Below are positions 1-7,078 of a DNA stretch of 15,517 nt, piece after piece; the stretch's first letter is position 1; each line of letters starts with the position of its first letter. The stretch is from Cyanobacteria bacterium UBA11153 (lineage in GTDB: Bacteria > Cyanobacteriota > Cyanobacteriia > Cyanobacteriales > Coleofasciculaceae): the NCBI GenBank assembly GCA_003511885.1, contig DOIX01000163.1:1-15517 (forward strand), read 5' to 3'. Position numbers and translations under genes: made by a program. Below the pieces are notes generated by a model that ran no database searches, was not told the origin of the DNA, and saw nothing but the letters and a program-made list of their open reading frames with translations.

Positions 1-25
1 CTTATTCAGCAAACCCTATATAGTG

Positions 26-760
26 TTATTGTGGTAGAGGAAAACTCTGGACAAATGTTGTATCCAATATCCCTTCTTCCATCTGGTGGCTCATATCAAT
101 TAAAACCACGATATTATCTCGATTGGGAGATAATCTCACTTCTCGGATGGCATAATTGGTTACCGCATCTCGATAATAATTCAGATCGCCAAGGGTAAGT
201 TGATAATAATTATAGTTAATAACTAATCTCATGGAAGTACGCGCTGCGCCAGAAAAACCTCCTGATAATGCTGAGGGAATATACTTTTGATCCAGACGAA
301 TGAATAGAGGTTTAGTTGGCTCTTTAACGCGGAAACTGACTGTTTCGCTGCGAGTGATACCGCTACGGGGTGGGTAATCGCGATTTATTTTTCGTTCGAT
401 GATTGGCAGTTGAATCCCTACTTTGAGTCGATTCAGCCTCAAATCGTGTCTGAGGGTTGATGTTTTGTTAAGCAAGTCGTCTTCAGCAGCTCGATTGGTG
501 GTACTGTATGCTTTGCGATCGTATTCAGTTTCCAGACAACCATCTCTGACACAAGCATTATTTTCAATATCGATAATTTGGATTTGGGCAGTAGGAATTT
601 CTGTGACGGGATTCCGGGAACTTTCCAGATAGATATAGTGACGGTTATCTTCTGAAAACCCCGACATGCGATGAGATGCTTTGATGGCTGTTGCTAATCC
701 TTCAGGATTAAATAAGAGAATGATACTGACGGCAACTGGTAGTGCGGTAGATATTTTCAT
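26..760 (-). CDS. Secreted DUF2259-like protein
   Basis: Encodes 244 residues. The first 25 or so residues are a signal peptide (short basic start, hydrophobic stretch AVSIILLF, then GLATA before a likely cleavage site), so the product is probably periplasmic or exported. The mature part opens with GFSEDNRHYIYLE and then AQIQIIDIENNACV, the pattern I associate with the DUF2259 family of predicted secreted proteins, in which an early 'FS.D.R....E' strand is followed by a strand naming an internal 'V/IDV' element. The rest is mostly beta-rich, and no catalytic motif is visible. Residues C69 and C75 could form a disulfide outside the cytoplasm. The start at 760 is chosen because it is the only one that gives a complete signal peptide; no clear Shine-Dalgarno sequence precedes it. 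It is the last gene of the co-oriented minus-strand cluster. Function is unknown; the family assignment is from memory of sequence pattern, not a search. Confidence 0.72.
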   Translation of the reverse strand: MKISTALPVAVSIILLFNPEGLATAIKASHRMSGFSEDNRHYIYLESSRNPVTEIPTAQIQIIDIENNACVRDGCLETEYDRKAYSTTNRAAEDDLLNKTSTLRHDLRLNRLKVGIQLPIIERKINRDYPPRSGITRSETVSFRVKEPTKPLFIRLDQKYIPSALSGGFSGAARTSMRLVINYNYYQLTLGDLNYYRDAVTNYAIREVRLSPNRDNIVVLIDMSHQMEEGILDTTFVQSFPLPQ

Positions 761-766
761 ATATCA

Positions 767-859
767 TTGTTAATGGCTAATTGTTAATTGTTCATCAAAT
801 CCCACCTCTCACCTGTTATAGCAACCGCCAGGGCGGTTGTTATAATTGTCAATTGTCAA
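767..859. repeat. Heptamer repeats flanking a hairpin
   Basis: Four 7-bp units of TTGTTAA type lie at 767-794 (TTGTTAA, TGGCTAA, TTGTTAA, TTGTTCA) and two exact TTGTCAA units at 846-859. They fill the gap between the 447-residue pentapeptide gene and the DUF2259-like gene. Heptanucleotide tandem repeats of this kind (STRR) are known from cyanobacteria. No function is visible. Confidence 0.7.
816..845. repeat. Perfect GC-rich hairpin with AT-rich outer stem
   Basis: TTATA, one unpaired base, CAACCGCC, two bases (AG), GGCGGTTG, one unpaired base, TATAA. The 8-bp GC-rich inner stem (effectively 7 bp with a 4-base loop) and the 5-bp outer stem make a strong structure 40 bp after the stop of the pentapeptide gene at 885. 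There is no T-run after it on the minus strand, so it is not a canonical intrinsic terminator. It may still stop transcription, or be a dispersed palindromic repeat. Confidence 0.75.
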
Positions 860-884
860 CTGTTATACCCCTTATCTCCTCTCA

Positions 885-2228
885 TCAATCTTCAAAAATT
901 GCCCCGCGCCGGATTAAATCTAGCTTCATATCCTCAGAAATTTCTGCGTCAGATCCCAAAAGAGTATTGTCTACATTAGCCTGACTAAAATCCGCACCGT
1001 TGATTTCTGCGCCCCTAAGATTAGCACCAGTGAGATTGGCATTATTGAAGTTAACACTGCTGAGATCCGCACAACCAAGGTTAGCATCTTTGAGATTAGC
1101 ATTACTAAGGTTGGCTTCTTTGAGATCGGCAAGACTAAGGTTGGCACTGATGAGATTAACATTGTTCAATAAGGCGCGGTTAAGATTAGCTCCGCTTAAA
1201 TTAGCACCGTTTAAGTTAGCTTCTTGGAGATTTGCACCGTTCAGGTTGGCTGCACCTAGGTTAGCATTGGTTAAGTTAGTGCTGCTGAGATCGGTCTTAT
1301 TGAGCATAGCGCCCAGGAGATTGACGCTATTGAGATTTGCTGTTTTGAGATCGGCAAAGCTGAGGTTTGCTGCTTTTAAATTAGCAAAGCTGAGGTTAAC
1401 GGCTTTGAGATCGGCTTCTTTAAGGTTAGCTCCTCTGAGGTCAGCACCGCTAAGATTAGCTTCTCTAAGTAAAGCGGATCTCAAAAAGGCATCTCTGAGA
1501 ATAGCGCCTTTCAAATGAGCCTCTCCGAGATTAGCGCCTCTCAGACTGGAATTGTTGAGGTTAGCTCCCATCAGATTCGCATTTTTGAGGTTGGTACTGT
1601 TGAGGTTAGCTCCTCTGAGGTTGGTGCTGCTGAGGTTAGTGCTGCTGAGATTAGCACCGCTGAGTTTAGCTTTTTTGAGGTTGGCAAGACTTAGTTGTGC
1701 CCCATTGAGGTTGACATCTCGAAAATCAATTGCGCAGAGGTTAGCGCCGCTGAGATTAGTACCGCTGAGATTAGCTCCGCTGATGTGAGCGCGACTGAGG
1801 TTAACGCCGCTCAGTTCAGCACGAGTTAGGTTAGCATTTTTGAGGTTGGCACGACTCAAGTTTGCTCCACTGAGTTCTGCTTTGCTGAGGTTAGCATAAC
1901 TGAGGTTGGCACGACTGAGATCGGCACAGCTTAAATCGGCACTGGTGAGGTTAGCATAGCTGAGGTTGGCATCGCTCAAATCAGCAAGACTCAAATCAGC
2001 AAGGCTTAAGTCAGTACCGCTCAGGTTGGTTCCGCTTAAGTCGGTGCTGCTAAGATCGACACCACTGAGATTGTCACCGCTGAGATCTTTATCGCTAAGA
2101 TCGATACCAACAAAACCCTCTGCTAGACTCGATTCAGCAAATTGCTCCAGCTTGGACGAGTTGTCGGCTGTTTTCATCGCTGCCTCGTTCAAGTTTTGAA
2201 TGTTGCTTCCAGATTTTTCATCCGTCAT
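885..2228 (-). CDS. Pentapeptide-repeat protein, about 76 unbroken repeats
   Basis: 447 residues. After a charged, non-repetitive leader (residues 1-40, no signal peptide or membrane segment) the sequence runs in strict five-residue register from about residue 41 to 420, each unit of A(N/D)LSX type with Leu (rarely Phe, Ile or Val) at the centre. That is 76 consecutive pentapeptides, or about 19 coils of the right-handed quadrilateral beta-helix known for this family, with no break. The C-terminal cap (residues 421-447) contains SEDMKLDLIRRGAIFED and closely matches the cap of the other pentapeptide protein at 5054-6046. The fold is well supported. The function is unknown: some family members mimic DNA and bind gyrase, but nothing here shows that. 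The start at 2228 is preceded by AAGAG seven bases upstream and matches the M-DEKS start of its relative. The reverse strand of the repeats also reads open for long stretches, which is a by-product of the 15-bp coding period. Confidence 0.95.
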   Translation of the reverse strand: MTDEKSGSNIQNLNEAAMKTADNSSKLEQFAESSLAEGFVGIDLSDKDLSGDNLSGVDLSSTDLSGTNLSGTDLSLADLSLADLSDANLSYANLTSADLSCADLSRANLSYANLSKAELSGANLSRANLKNANLTRAELSGVNLSRAHISGANLSGTNLSGANLCAIDFRDVNLNGAQLSLANLKKAKLSGANLSSTNLSSTNLRGANLNSTNLKNANLMGANLNNSSLRGANLGEAHLKGAILRDAFLRSALLREANLSGADLRGANLKEADLKAVNLSFANLKAANLSFADLKTANLNSVNLLGAMLNKTDLSSTNLTNANLGAANLNGANLQEANLNGANLSGANLNRALLNNVNLISANLSLADLKEANLSNANLKDANLGCADLSSVNFNNANLTGANLRGAEINGADFSQANVDNTLLGSDAEISEDMKLDLIRRGAIFED

Positions 2229-2421
2229 GATCGTACTCTTGCCAAATCCAGCTCAGGCATCTCGATCTTACCTTGGCGAACGTAAGTCAACTCGATGCGT
2301 TACTCCTTATCACCTGTGGGAAAATCTACCATCATTTTGATGAGGATAATTGCCAATCCTCGTGGGGGTATGGGCGATCGGGTTTTTCTCGCTACCTCTC
2401 ACCTCCGACCTCTCAAATCGA

Positions 2422-4794
2422 TTATTTTGGACCAACCAGAAAATACGTTATCATTTTTCCCTTGCCTTTGACATCAATCGAACCTCTCTCTTCAAAGGTA
2501 TAGCGATCGCACAATCGTTGGTAAGTGGCTGCGGTTACCTGAATGCGCCCTGGTATGCCTTGTGATTCCATGCGGCTGGCAATATTTACGGTGTCTCCCC
2601 ATAGATCGTAACTGAATTTTTTGAGTCCGATCACTCCTGCGACGACAGGTCCGGTGTTGATCCCGATCCGAATGTTAAAAATTTTACCTGTATGGTCGCA
2701 AAATTGAGGAATAGTGGCTTGCATATCCAGTGCCATTTTAGCGATCGCTTCGACATGTCCGGGATCTGGCTTAGGCAAGCCTCCCACTACCATGTAGGCA
2801 TCGCCGATGGTCTTGATTTTTTCTAACCCATGCTTTTCGCACAGTCGATCGAAGGCTGTAAAAATTTGATTTAGTAGGTCTAACAGTACAATGGGACTGA
2901 TCGATGAAGAGAGTTGGGTAAATCCGACGATATCGGCAAATAGTACGGTGACTTCGGCAAAGTCATCGGCAATAATTCGACGATCCTGTTTCAGGCGATC
3001 TGCGATTGGTTCCGGTAGTATATTACGAAGTAGTTGTTCTGATTTTTCCTGTTCTTTTCGCAATGCTTCTTCTGCTTCCAATCGTTCGGTAATATCTCTA
3101 AAAATTGCCCTAGTCGCAATTGGTCTATTTTCAATCATTTTGCAGTTAATACTGCCTTCTAAGGATATTTTATGACCATTTTTAGTCATAAATTCCACTT
3201 TGGTTTGATCGACTTTTTCTCCAGACATTACCTGCTGAAATATTTTTAATCCAGGGATCTTACAATCAGGATGAATCAGATCGAATAGAGACATATTAGC
3301 AATTTCTTCATTGGTATATCCCAGGGTTTCGCGCCAAGCTCGATTGACATAAATAAATTTACCCTCAGCGGTAACTGATTGAATCAAGTCGCTGGCATTT
3401 TCAAATAAATCTCGGTATCTTTCTTCACTTTCTAATAATGCGGATTCAGCCTGTTTGCGTTTAATAAACTGTCCCAGTTGACTGCCAATTGCTGCCATTA
3501 CCTCTAATAATTCCGGATCTGCTCTTTGAATATCGCGACTATAAAATGCCATGACTCCCAAGATTTCACCATCGTCTTGGAGGGGAAACCCAAAGGCTCC
3601 ATGGATTTTCGCGATCGCAAATTCAGACTTTCTCTGAATATTGACATCCTGAGTCACATCGCTAATCCATTGAGGGGAATGGGTTGTCCAAATCTTACCA
3701 AGGAAGCCGACACCTGGAAGTAAAGTCATCTTCTGTGTTATATCAATTGACTCTGGGATAGCGATGGAAGGTGTCATCCAAGTTGCCACGCATCGTAACT
3801 GAAGATGGGAGATGGAAGATTGGGGATGGGCAAATTGTGGATTATCTCCTTCTGTTTCTGGTATCCAGAGTTCGCCGATATCCCATGCTAAGGTTTCCGC
3901 AATGGCTTGGAGTATTTTGGGGAGGGCATCTGCGATCGTGCGCGACTCTGATACGATCCGGGTGGTGGCATGTTGGGTTGCCAAACGCTTTTGGTTGCGA
4001 TGACGCTCGGTGACATCTCTACCAATATAAATAAAATTTTCTACCCCTTCTGTTTCCGTCTGAATCGCTGAAGAGGAAAACGCGATCGTTACTTTTTCGC
4101 CAGTTTTAGTTAAACAAACTACTTCTAACTGATTTAAGGATGGCTCGCCTAAGAGATGTTGTTTATTGTTGGCAATTAATAAATTGGCATCCTTAATAAT
4201 GAGTGAAATTGGCTGTCCAATTAATTCGGACTCATGATAGCCAAACAAATTCTGTGCGGAACGATTGACTGTTTTGATCGTGCCGGAGCGATTAGTTACT
4301 AATAGGGCATCTGCCATTGAGTCAACGATTTTGTCACTGTAAGCTTTGGAGGCTGATAGGCTACTTAACAACAGACCAGTTTCATTGGTAGCCTGAACTA
4401 AAGTTTGCTCCAAAACCATTCTGGTCGTCACATCTTCAAAGAAGATAATTAGTTGCTCTTCTGCTGGATGTTCTTTGTCATAAAGTCCAAAGTTATTTTT
4501 GATAATATAAAAATCAACATACAAAGGATTATTTTGATCGAAAAACCTGCCAACTGCCTCCAATTCAAAACTCTCCTGTCTGTCTTGAAGAATATCCATC
4601 AGAATATCTTCAACCCCAATCAATTCCGGAAAACTAAGGCGAATATCTTTTCCCACCACCACTTCATCAGGAGCATCTGCAAACCGCTGTACTTCCAAAG
4701 AAATCTCTACGATTTGGAAATCCCGATCCAAGACAATGTATTCTCTGCGGAGTGGGCCTAACAGCGATAAAAGTTGGTTTAAACGAGCAGTCAT
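2422..4794 (-). CDS. Class III adenylate cyclase with PAS-PAS-GAF-PAS sensor modules
   Basis: 790 residues, with no signal peptide or membrane helix, so cytoplasmic. Order: a degenerate N-terminal PAS (about 15-125), a PAS (about 152-265, ending IGRDVTERH), a GAF (about 275-445), a third PAS (about 455-572, ending FRDITERLEAEE), a short linker helix with NILPEPIADRLK, and the cyclase domain (about 608-790). The catalytic set is complete: metal-binding D621 (FADIVGFT) and D665 (KTIGDAYM), adenine-specifying K661 and D730 (SYDLWGDTVN), and transition-state N737 and R741. The Lys/Asp pair, in place of Glu/Cys, points to ATP and cAMP, not cGMP. The product would make cAMP in response to signals read by the PAS and GAF domains; the ligands cannot be deduced, and the GAF shows no obvious bilin-binding cysteine motif. 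Only a weak Shine-Dalgarno (GCGGA) precedes the ATG, and an 18-bp perfect inverted repeat lies 21 bp further upstream. It is flanked by two related pentapeptide-repeat genes in the same orientation. Confidence 0.96.
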   Translation of the reverse strand: MTARLNQLLSLLGPLRREYIVLDRDFQIVEISLEVQRFADAPDEVVVGKDIRLSFPELIGVEDILMDILQDRQESFELEAVGRFFDQNNPLYVDFYIIKNNFGLYDKEHPAEEQLIIFFEDVTTRMVLEQTLVQATNETGLLLSSLSASKAYSDKIVDSMADALLVTNRSGTIKTVNRSAQNLFGYHESELIGQPISLIIKDANLLIANNKQHLLGEPSLNQLEVVCLTKTGEKVTIAFSSSAIQTETEGVENFIYIGRDVTERHRNQKRLATQHATTRIVSESRTIADALPKILQAIAETLAWDIGELWIPETEGDNPQFAHPQSSISHLQLRCVATWMTPSIAIPESIDITQKMTLLPGVGFLGKIWTTHSPQWISDVTQDVNIQRKSEFAIAKIHGAFGFPLQDDGEILGVMAFYSRDIQRADPELLEVMAAIGSQLGQFIKRKQAESALLESEERYRDLFENASDLIQSVTAEGKFIYVNRAWRETLGYTNEEIANMSLFDLIHPDCKIPGLKIFQQVMSGEKVDQTKVEFMTKNGHKISLEGSINCKMIENRPIATRAIFRDITERLEAEEALRKEQEKSEQLLRNILPEPIADRLKQDRRIIADDFAEVTVLFADIVGFTQLSSSISPIVLLDLLNQIFTAFDRLCEKHGLEKIKTIGDAYMVVGGLPKPDPGHVEAIAKMALDMQATIPQFCDHTGKIFNIRIGINTGPVVAGVIGLKKFSYDLWGDTVNIASRMESQGIPGRIQVTAATYQRLCDRYTFEERGSIDVKGKGKMITYFLVGPK

Positions 4795-4815
4795 ATCCGC
4801 AGGCGCATTGATTTA

Positions 4816-4864
4816 GCTTCTAGCATTGAGCAAGAATCCACTGATTTTGCTCAATGCTAGAAGC
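4816..4864. promoter_or_regulatory. 18-bp perfect inverted repeat before the cyclase
   Basis: The left arm GCTTCTAGCATTGAGCAA (4816-4833) and the right arm TTGCTCAATGCTAGAAGC (4847-4864) are exact reverse complements, separated by 13 bases. The element ends 21 bp before the cyclase start codon at 4794. On the minus strand it is followed by TAAATCAATG, not a T-run, so it is unlikely to be a simple terminator of the upstream gene. It could be an operator, a leader-RNA hairpin controlling cyclase translation, or a small palindromic repeat. The repeat is a direct observation; the role is inference. Confidence 0.6.
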
Positions 4865-4991
4865 CAGATTATATGGTATCCCCATAATTTTGACACAACC
4901 GCTTTCCAATAGCTACAGGATCGGTTTGGGGAGTGGGGCAGGGGGAATGGGTGATGGCAGAGCAGATGCCCAGGTGAGGAGTGGGGGAGGA

Positions 4992-5025
4992 GAGTTTTGA
5001 GTGGGGAGTTTTGAGTGGGGAGTTT
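4992..5025. repeat. 14-bp G-rich tandem repeat
   Basis: Two exact copies of GAGTTTTGAGTGGG (4992-5005 and 5006-5019) are followed by a partial third copy. It belongs to the G-rich segment upstream of the cyclase. No function is visible. Confidence 0.7.
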
Positions 5026-5046
5026 GATAGCCATTAGCCATTAACC
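5026..5046. repeat. Three heptamers after the pentapeptide gene
   Basis: GATAGCC, ATTAGCC and ATTAACC follow each other directly, just downstream of the stop at 5054 (minus strand). They are degenerate relatives of the heptamer arrays elsewhere in the window. Confidence 0.5.
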
Positions 5047-5053
5047 ATTGCGT

Positions 5054-6046
5054 TCAAGATTTTTCGACAAGAATCGCTCCTCGTTGAATCAAATCTTTCT
5101 TCATCGTCTCAGATAATCCTGAATTATATCCAAATCGACAATTCTCGACGTTGGCATAAGCGAGATCGGTACGAGTAAGGTTAGCATGGATCAAGCAAGC
5201 ACCGCTGAGGTTGGCATGACTGAGATCCGCAGCACCAAGATAAGCACTCCTGAGATTAGCACCGCTCAGTTGCGCTCCTCTTAGGTTAGCTCCACCAAAT
5301 TTAGCACCATTGAGGTTACTCTGACTGAGGTTGGCATCTTTCAGGTAGGCATGTTTTAATTCAGCGCCGCTGAGATTGGCACGCATCCCATAGACTTGGT
5401 TGAGGTTAGCGCCCATGAGATATGCCCGATTGAGGCTAGCACCAGTCAGATTGGCTGCCTTGAGGTAGGCACCATTGAGGTTAGCATTGATTAGCTTTGC
5501 CTCTCGCATATCGGCACCACTCAGGTTAGCCTCGATAAGGTCAGCACCGTTGATGTTGCTACGGATTAGGTAAACTCCACTGAGATTAGCGCCGCTGAGG
5601 TTAGCGCCACTGAGATTAGCGCTATTGAGATTAGCGCCACTGAGATTAGCCGCAATTAAATCGGCACGAGAGAGATTGGCTCCTTTGAGGTTACTGCCAA
5701 TCAACCTGGCATAGCTGAGATTGGCAAGGCTGAAATCTGAGTTGTCTAGTTTAGAAAGGCTGAGGTTAGCTTCGTTTAAGTCAGCAAGGATGAAGTTGCC
5801 ACGATTAATCTTGGTACTGTTAAGGTTAGCACCATTGAGATCCGCCTCGGTGAAGTCAGCTTGGTTAAGATTAGCACCTTTGAAGTTGACTCCACTTAGA
5901 TCTTTACCGCTAAAATTGGCTCCAACCAAATTTTTAGTCAGTTGAGCAAAGTGCCCAATTGTTGATTTCACTATTGATGGGGAGGAATCCTCAATGTCTG
6001 GGGGAGATTTCTCATCCATATTCAGTAATCTCTGAGACTGTATCAT
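5054..6046 (-). CDS. Pentapeptide-repeat protein, about 53 repeats
   Basis: 330 residues. A leader of about 37 residues is followed by pentapeptides in strict register from about residue 38 to 302, mostly (G/S)ANLS-like units, giving about 13 coils of the quadrilateral beta-helix. The central hydrophobic residue is lost once, at G220 (NQVYG), without breaking the register. The C-terminal cap, LSETMKKDLIQRGAILVEKS, matches that of the 447-residue protein at 885-2228, and both leaders contain M-DEKS or MTDEKS, so the two are paralogues of different length. No signal peptide or membrane helix; probably cytoplasmic. The start at 6046 is supported by GAGGA six bases upstream; M10 would align with the start of the paralogue and is the alternative. 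Function is unknown. It lies directly upstream of the adenylate cyclase with a gap of about 260 bp. Confidence 0.95.
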   Translation of the reverse strand: MIQSQRLLNMDEKSPPDIEDSSPSIVKSTIGHFAQLTKNLVGANFSGKDLSGVNFKGANLNQADFTEADLNGANLNSTKINRGNFILADLNEANLSLSKLDNSDFSLANLSYARLIGSNLKGANLSRADLIAANLSGANLNSANLSGANLSGANLSGVYLIRSNINGADLIEANLSGADMREAKLINANLNGAYLKAANLTGASLNRAYLMGANLNQVYGMRANLSGAELKHAYLKDANLSQSNLNGAKFGGANLRGAQLSGANLRSAYLGAADLSHANLSGACLIHANLTRTDLAYANVENCRFGYNSGLSETMKKDLIQRGAILVEKS

Positions 6047-6239
6047 AGTTATCCTCGCCAGCTTTATTTTAGATGAAAACTTAGTTTCTGGAGATGTCTA
6101 GTGTTTCACTCTCCTTGTCTCAAAGTCTCAGGTTCTATCGTTGTCTAATTTCATTACTAGATCGTCTATAGCATTAGGCTAACTAAAGATCGGGATAAAT
6201 ACCAGCTTCTTCATCAAATCTTTAATTAGGATGATTTTA

Positions 6240-6258
6240 TGTGAAGAAATTGTGAAGA
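6240..6258. promoter_or_regulatory. 8-bp direct repeat with 11-bp period
   Basis: TGTGAAGA occurs twice exactly (6240-6247 and 6251-6258), separated by AAT. Direct repeats on an 11-bp period are the usual binding layout of OmpR/PhoB-type response regulators. The site lies about 190 bp before the pentapeptide gene start. The assignment as an operator is inference from geometry only; the sequence does not match a consensus I can name. Confidence 0.3.
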
Positions 6259-6306
6259 TGGGAGATATATAGTGCTTTTGAGGTGAGTGAGGTATCCTAG
6301 AAAGCT

Positions 6307-6324
6307 CCGAGAAACTCGGTTTCT
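6307..6324. repeat. Short palindromic repeat
   Basis: CCGAG-AAA-CTCGG (6307-6319) overlaps AGAAAC-TCG-GTTTCT (6310-6324). Motifs of this AGAAAC/GTTTCT kind are scattered between genes in many cyanobacteria (recalled, not searched). Confidence 0.5.
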
Positions 6325-6374
6325 GTGCTAGGTTGAGGGGATCCTGCTTCATGCCACTGAAAACGCGATCGCGC

Positions 6375-6411
6375 AGAGATACCCAACTTCTGAAAGAAGT
6401 CGGGGATCTCT
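6375..6411 (-). repeat. Long imperfect hairpin, possible terminator
   Basis: Arms 6375-6391 and 6395-6411 pair at 15 of 17 positions around a 3-base loop (GAA). On the minus strand one of the two mismatches becomes a G-U pair. It starts about 40 bp after the stop of the truncated sensor at 6450, so it could end that transcript. A TTTT follows only after about ten bases, so it is not a textbook terminator. It also resembles a dispersed cyanobacterial hairpin repeat (AGAAGTCGGGGATCT). Confidence 0.55.
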
Positions 6412-6449
6412 CGTTGTCAAACTAGAGACGTTTTAGGTTAAATCAGCCT

Positions 6450-7040
6450 TCATATACGTGCTAGGACTAAATAAGTAACTCCTGTACTAATCGCAAATAA
6501 CGAAATCGCAATTCCTATCTGCCTGATGGCAAATCCTCTAATTTGATCGTCTATAATCTTTTGCTTCAATCCCACATGTACTTGTCCCGCCACTCCTGAC
6601 ATAACCGGAAAACCAATATCAATTATTTTGCCAATTTCTGAGATCTTAATATTTCTGATTTTTGGTTTTTGTTCCTGAAAGTCTTTCCCATTAAAGGCGC
6701 GACTTGCTTTTTCAGTTTTTGAGAAGAGTTGGGGAATCGTGGGAGAAAAGGTATGAGCAACAATTCTTCCTGTTGAATCGCTCACAAAAATGTAAGATAA
6801 TCCTTCAATCTCGCTCAAACCATCAATCACACCCTGAATACTTTCATAAGGGCTACCAAAGAGGAGGGAACTGCTAAAATTAGCAACGGATCTCGCCAAG
6901 GCAACTCCCTGATTTTGATAGGGAACAACCAAGCTAGTATACAGATTCCAGACGGAGGATATAGAGGTTGAGATAGCAACCAAGCTGAATATAATTGCAT
7001 TAAGCAGCAATGCCTTCTTGAGCCGTTTTGCTACAATCAT
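6450..7040 (-). CDS. Two-helix membrane sensor lacking an output domain
   Basis: 196 residues: a basic start (MIVAKRLKK), membrane helix about 11-33, an extracytoplasmic domain about 34-170 and membrane helix about 173-193, then stop. The outer domain (SIQGVIDGLSEIEGLSYIFVSDSTGRIVAHTF...FPVMSGVAGQVHVGL) resembles the single-Cache-like sensor regions of bacterial kinases and cyclases. In such proteins the second helix leads into a HAMP domain ('..ARRITRP..'); here translation ends at LVLARI, just where HAMP would begin. Either it is a stand-alone partner that signals through another protein, or it is the 5' remnant of a sensor kinase or cyclase that lost its 3' part. The hairpin repeats just downstream fit the second view. 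It lies 38 bp after the substrate-binding protein, probably in one operon, suggesting that the periplasmic protein delivers a ligand signal to it. The ribosome site before the ATG is weak. Confidence 0.75.
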   Translation of the reverse strand: MIVAKRLKKALLLNAIIFSLVAISTSISSVWNLYTSLVVPYQNQGVALARSVANFSSSLLFGSPYESIQGVIDGLSEIEGLSYIFVSDSTGRIVAHTFSPTIPQLFSKTEKASRAFNGKDFQEQKPKIRNIKISEIGKIIDIGFPVMSGVAGQVHVGLKQKIIDDQIRGFAIRQIGIAISLFAISTGVTYLVLARI

Positions 7041-7078
7041 AATTTAGTAATTTTTCCAGGTAATGTTGAAAATTGTCG

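Larger units (their letters stand above)
4795..5053. other. Repeat-rich gap upstream of the cyclase
   Basis: No gene is seen. The stretch holds the inverted repeat at 4816-4864, a G-rich segment (4927-5020) and three heptamers next to the stop of the pentapeptide gene at 5054. The G-rich segment resembles DNA found inside the two kinase genes further right. Confidence 0.8.
6047..6449. other. Gap upstream of the 330-residue pentapeptide gene
   Basis: About 400 bp without a supportable gene. It should contain the promoter of the pentapeptide gene. Visible structure: an 8-3-8 direct repeat at 6240-6258, a small hairpin at 6307-6319 inside a palindromic motif, an exact HIP1 octamer at 6364-6371, and a long imperfect hairpin at 6375-6411. 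No HAMP or kinase coding sequence continuing the truncated sensor upstream was found in any minus-strand frame I read. Confidence 0.7.

Noticed and set aside
1000..2199. Long plus-strand open frames full of LRLAPLRL-like repeats
   Set aside because: They are the antisense of the 15-bp pentapeptide coding period, have no ribosome sites, and the minus-strand protein explains the sequence completely.
2229..2421. Possible small genes between the pentapeptide protein and the cyclase
   Set aside because: Short plus-strand frames there run into the cyclase gene, have no ribosome site and no protein-like character.
2422..4794. Guanylate cyclase
   Set aside because: The substrate-specifying positions are Lys661 and Asp730, the adenylate pattern, not Glu and Cys/Ser/Thr.
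5721..5945. Plus-strand open frame opposite the second pentapeptide gene
   Set aside because: Same antisense by-product of the repeat period; no independent support.
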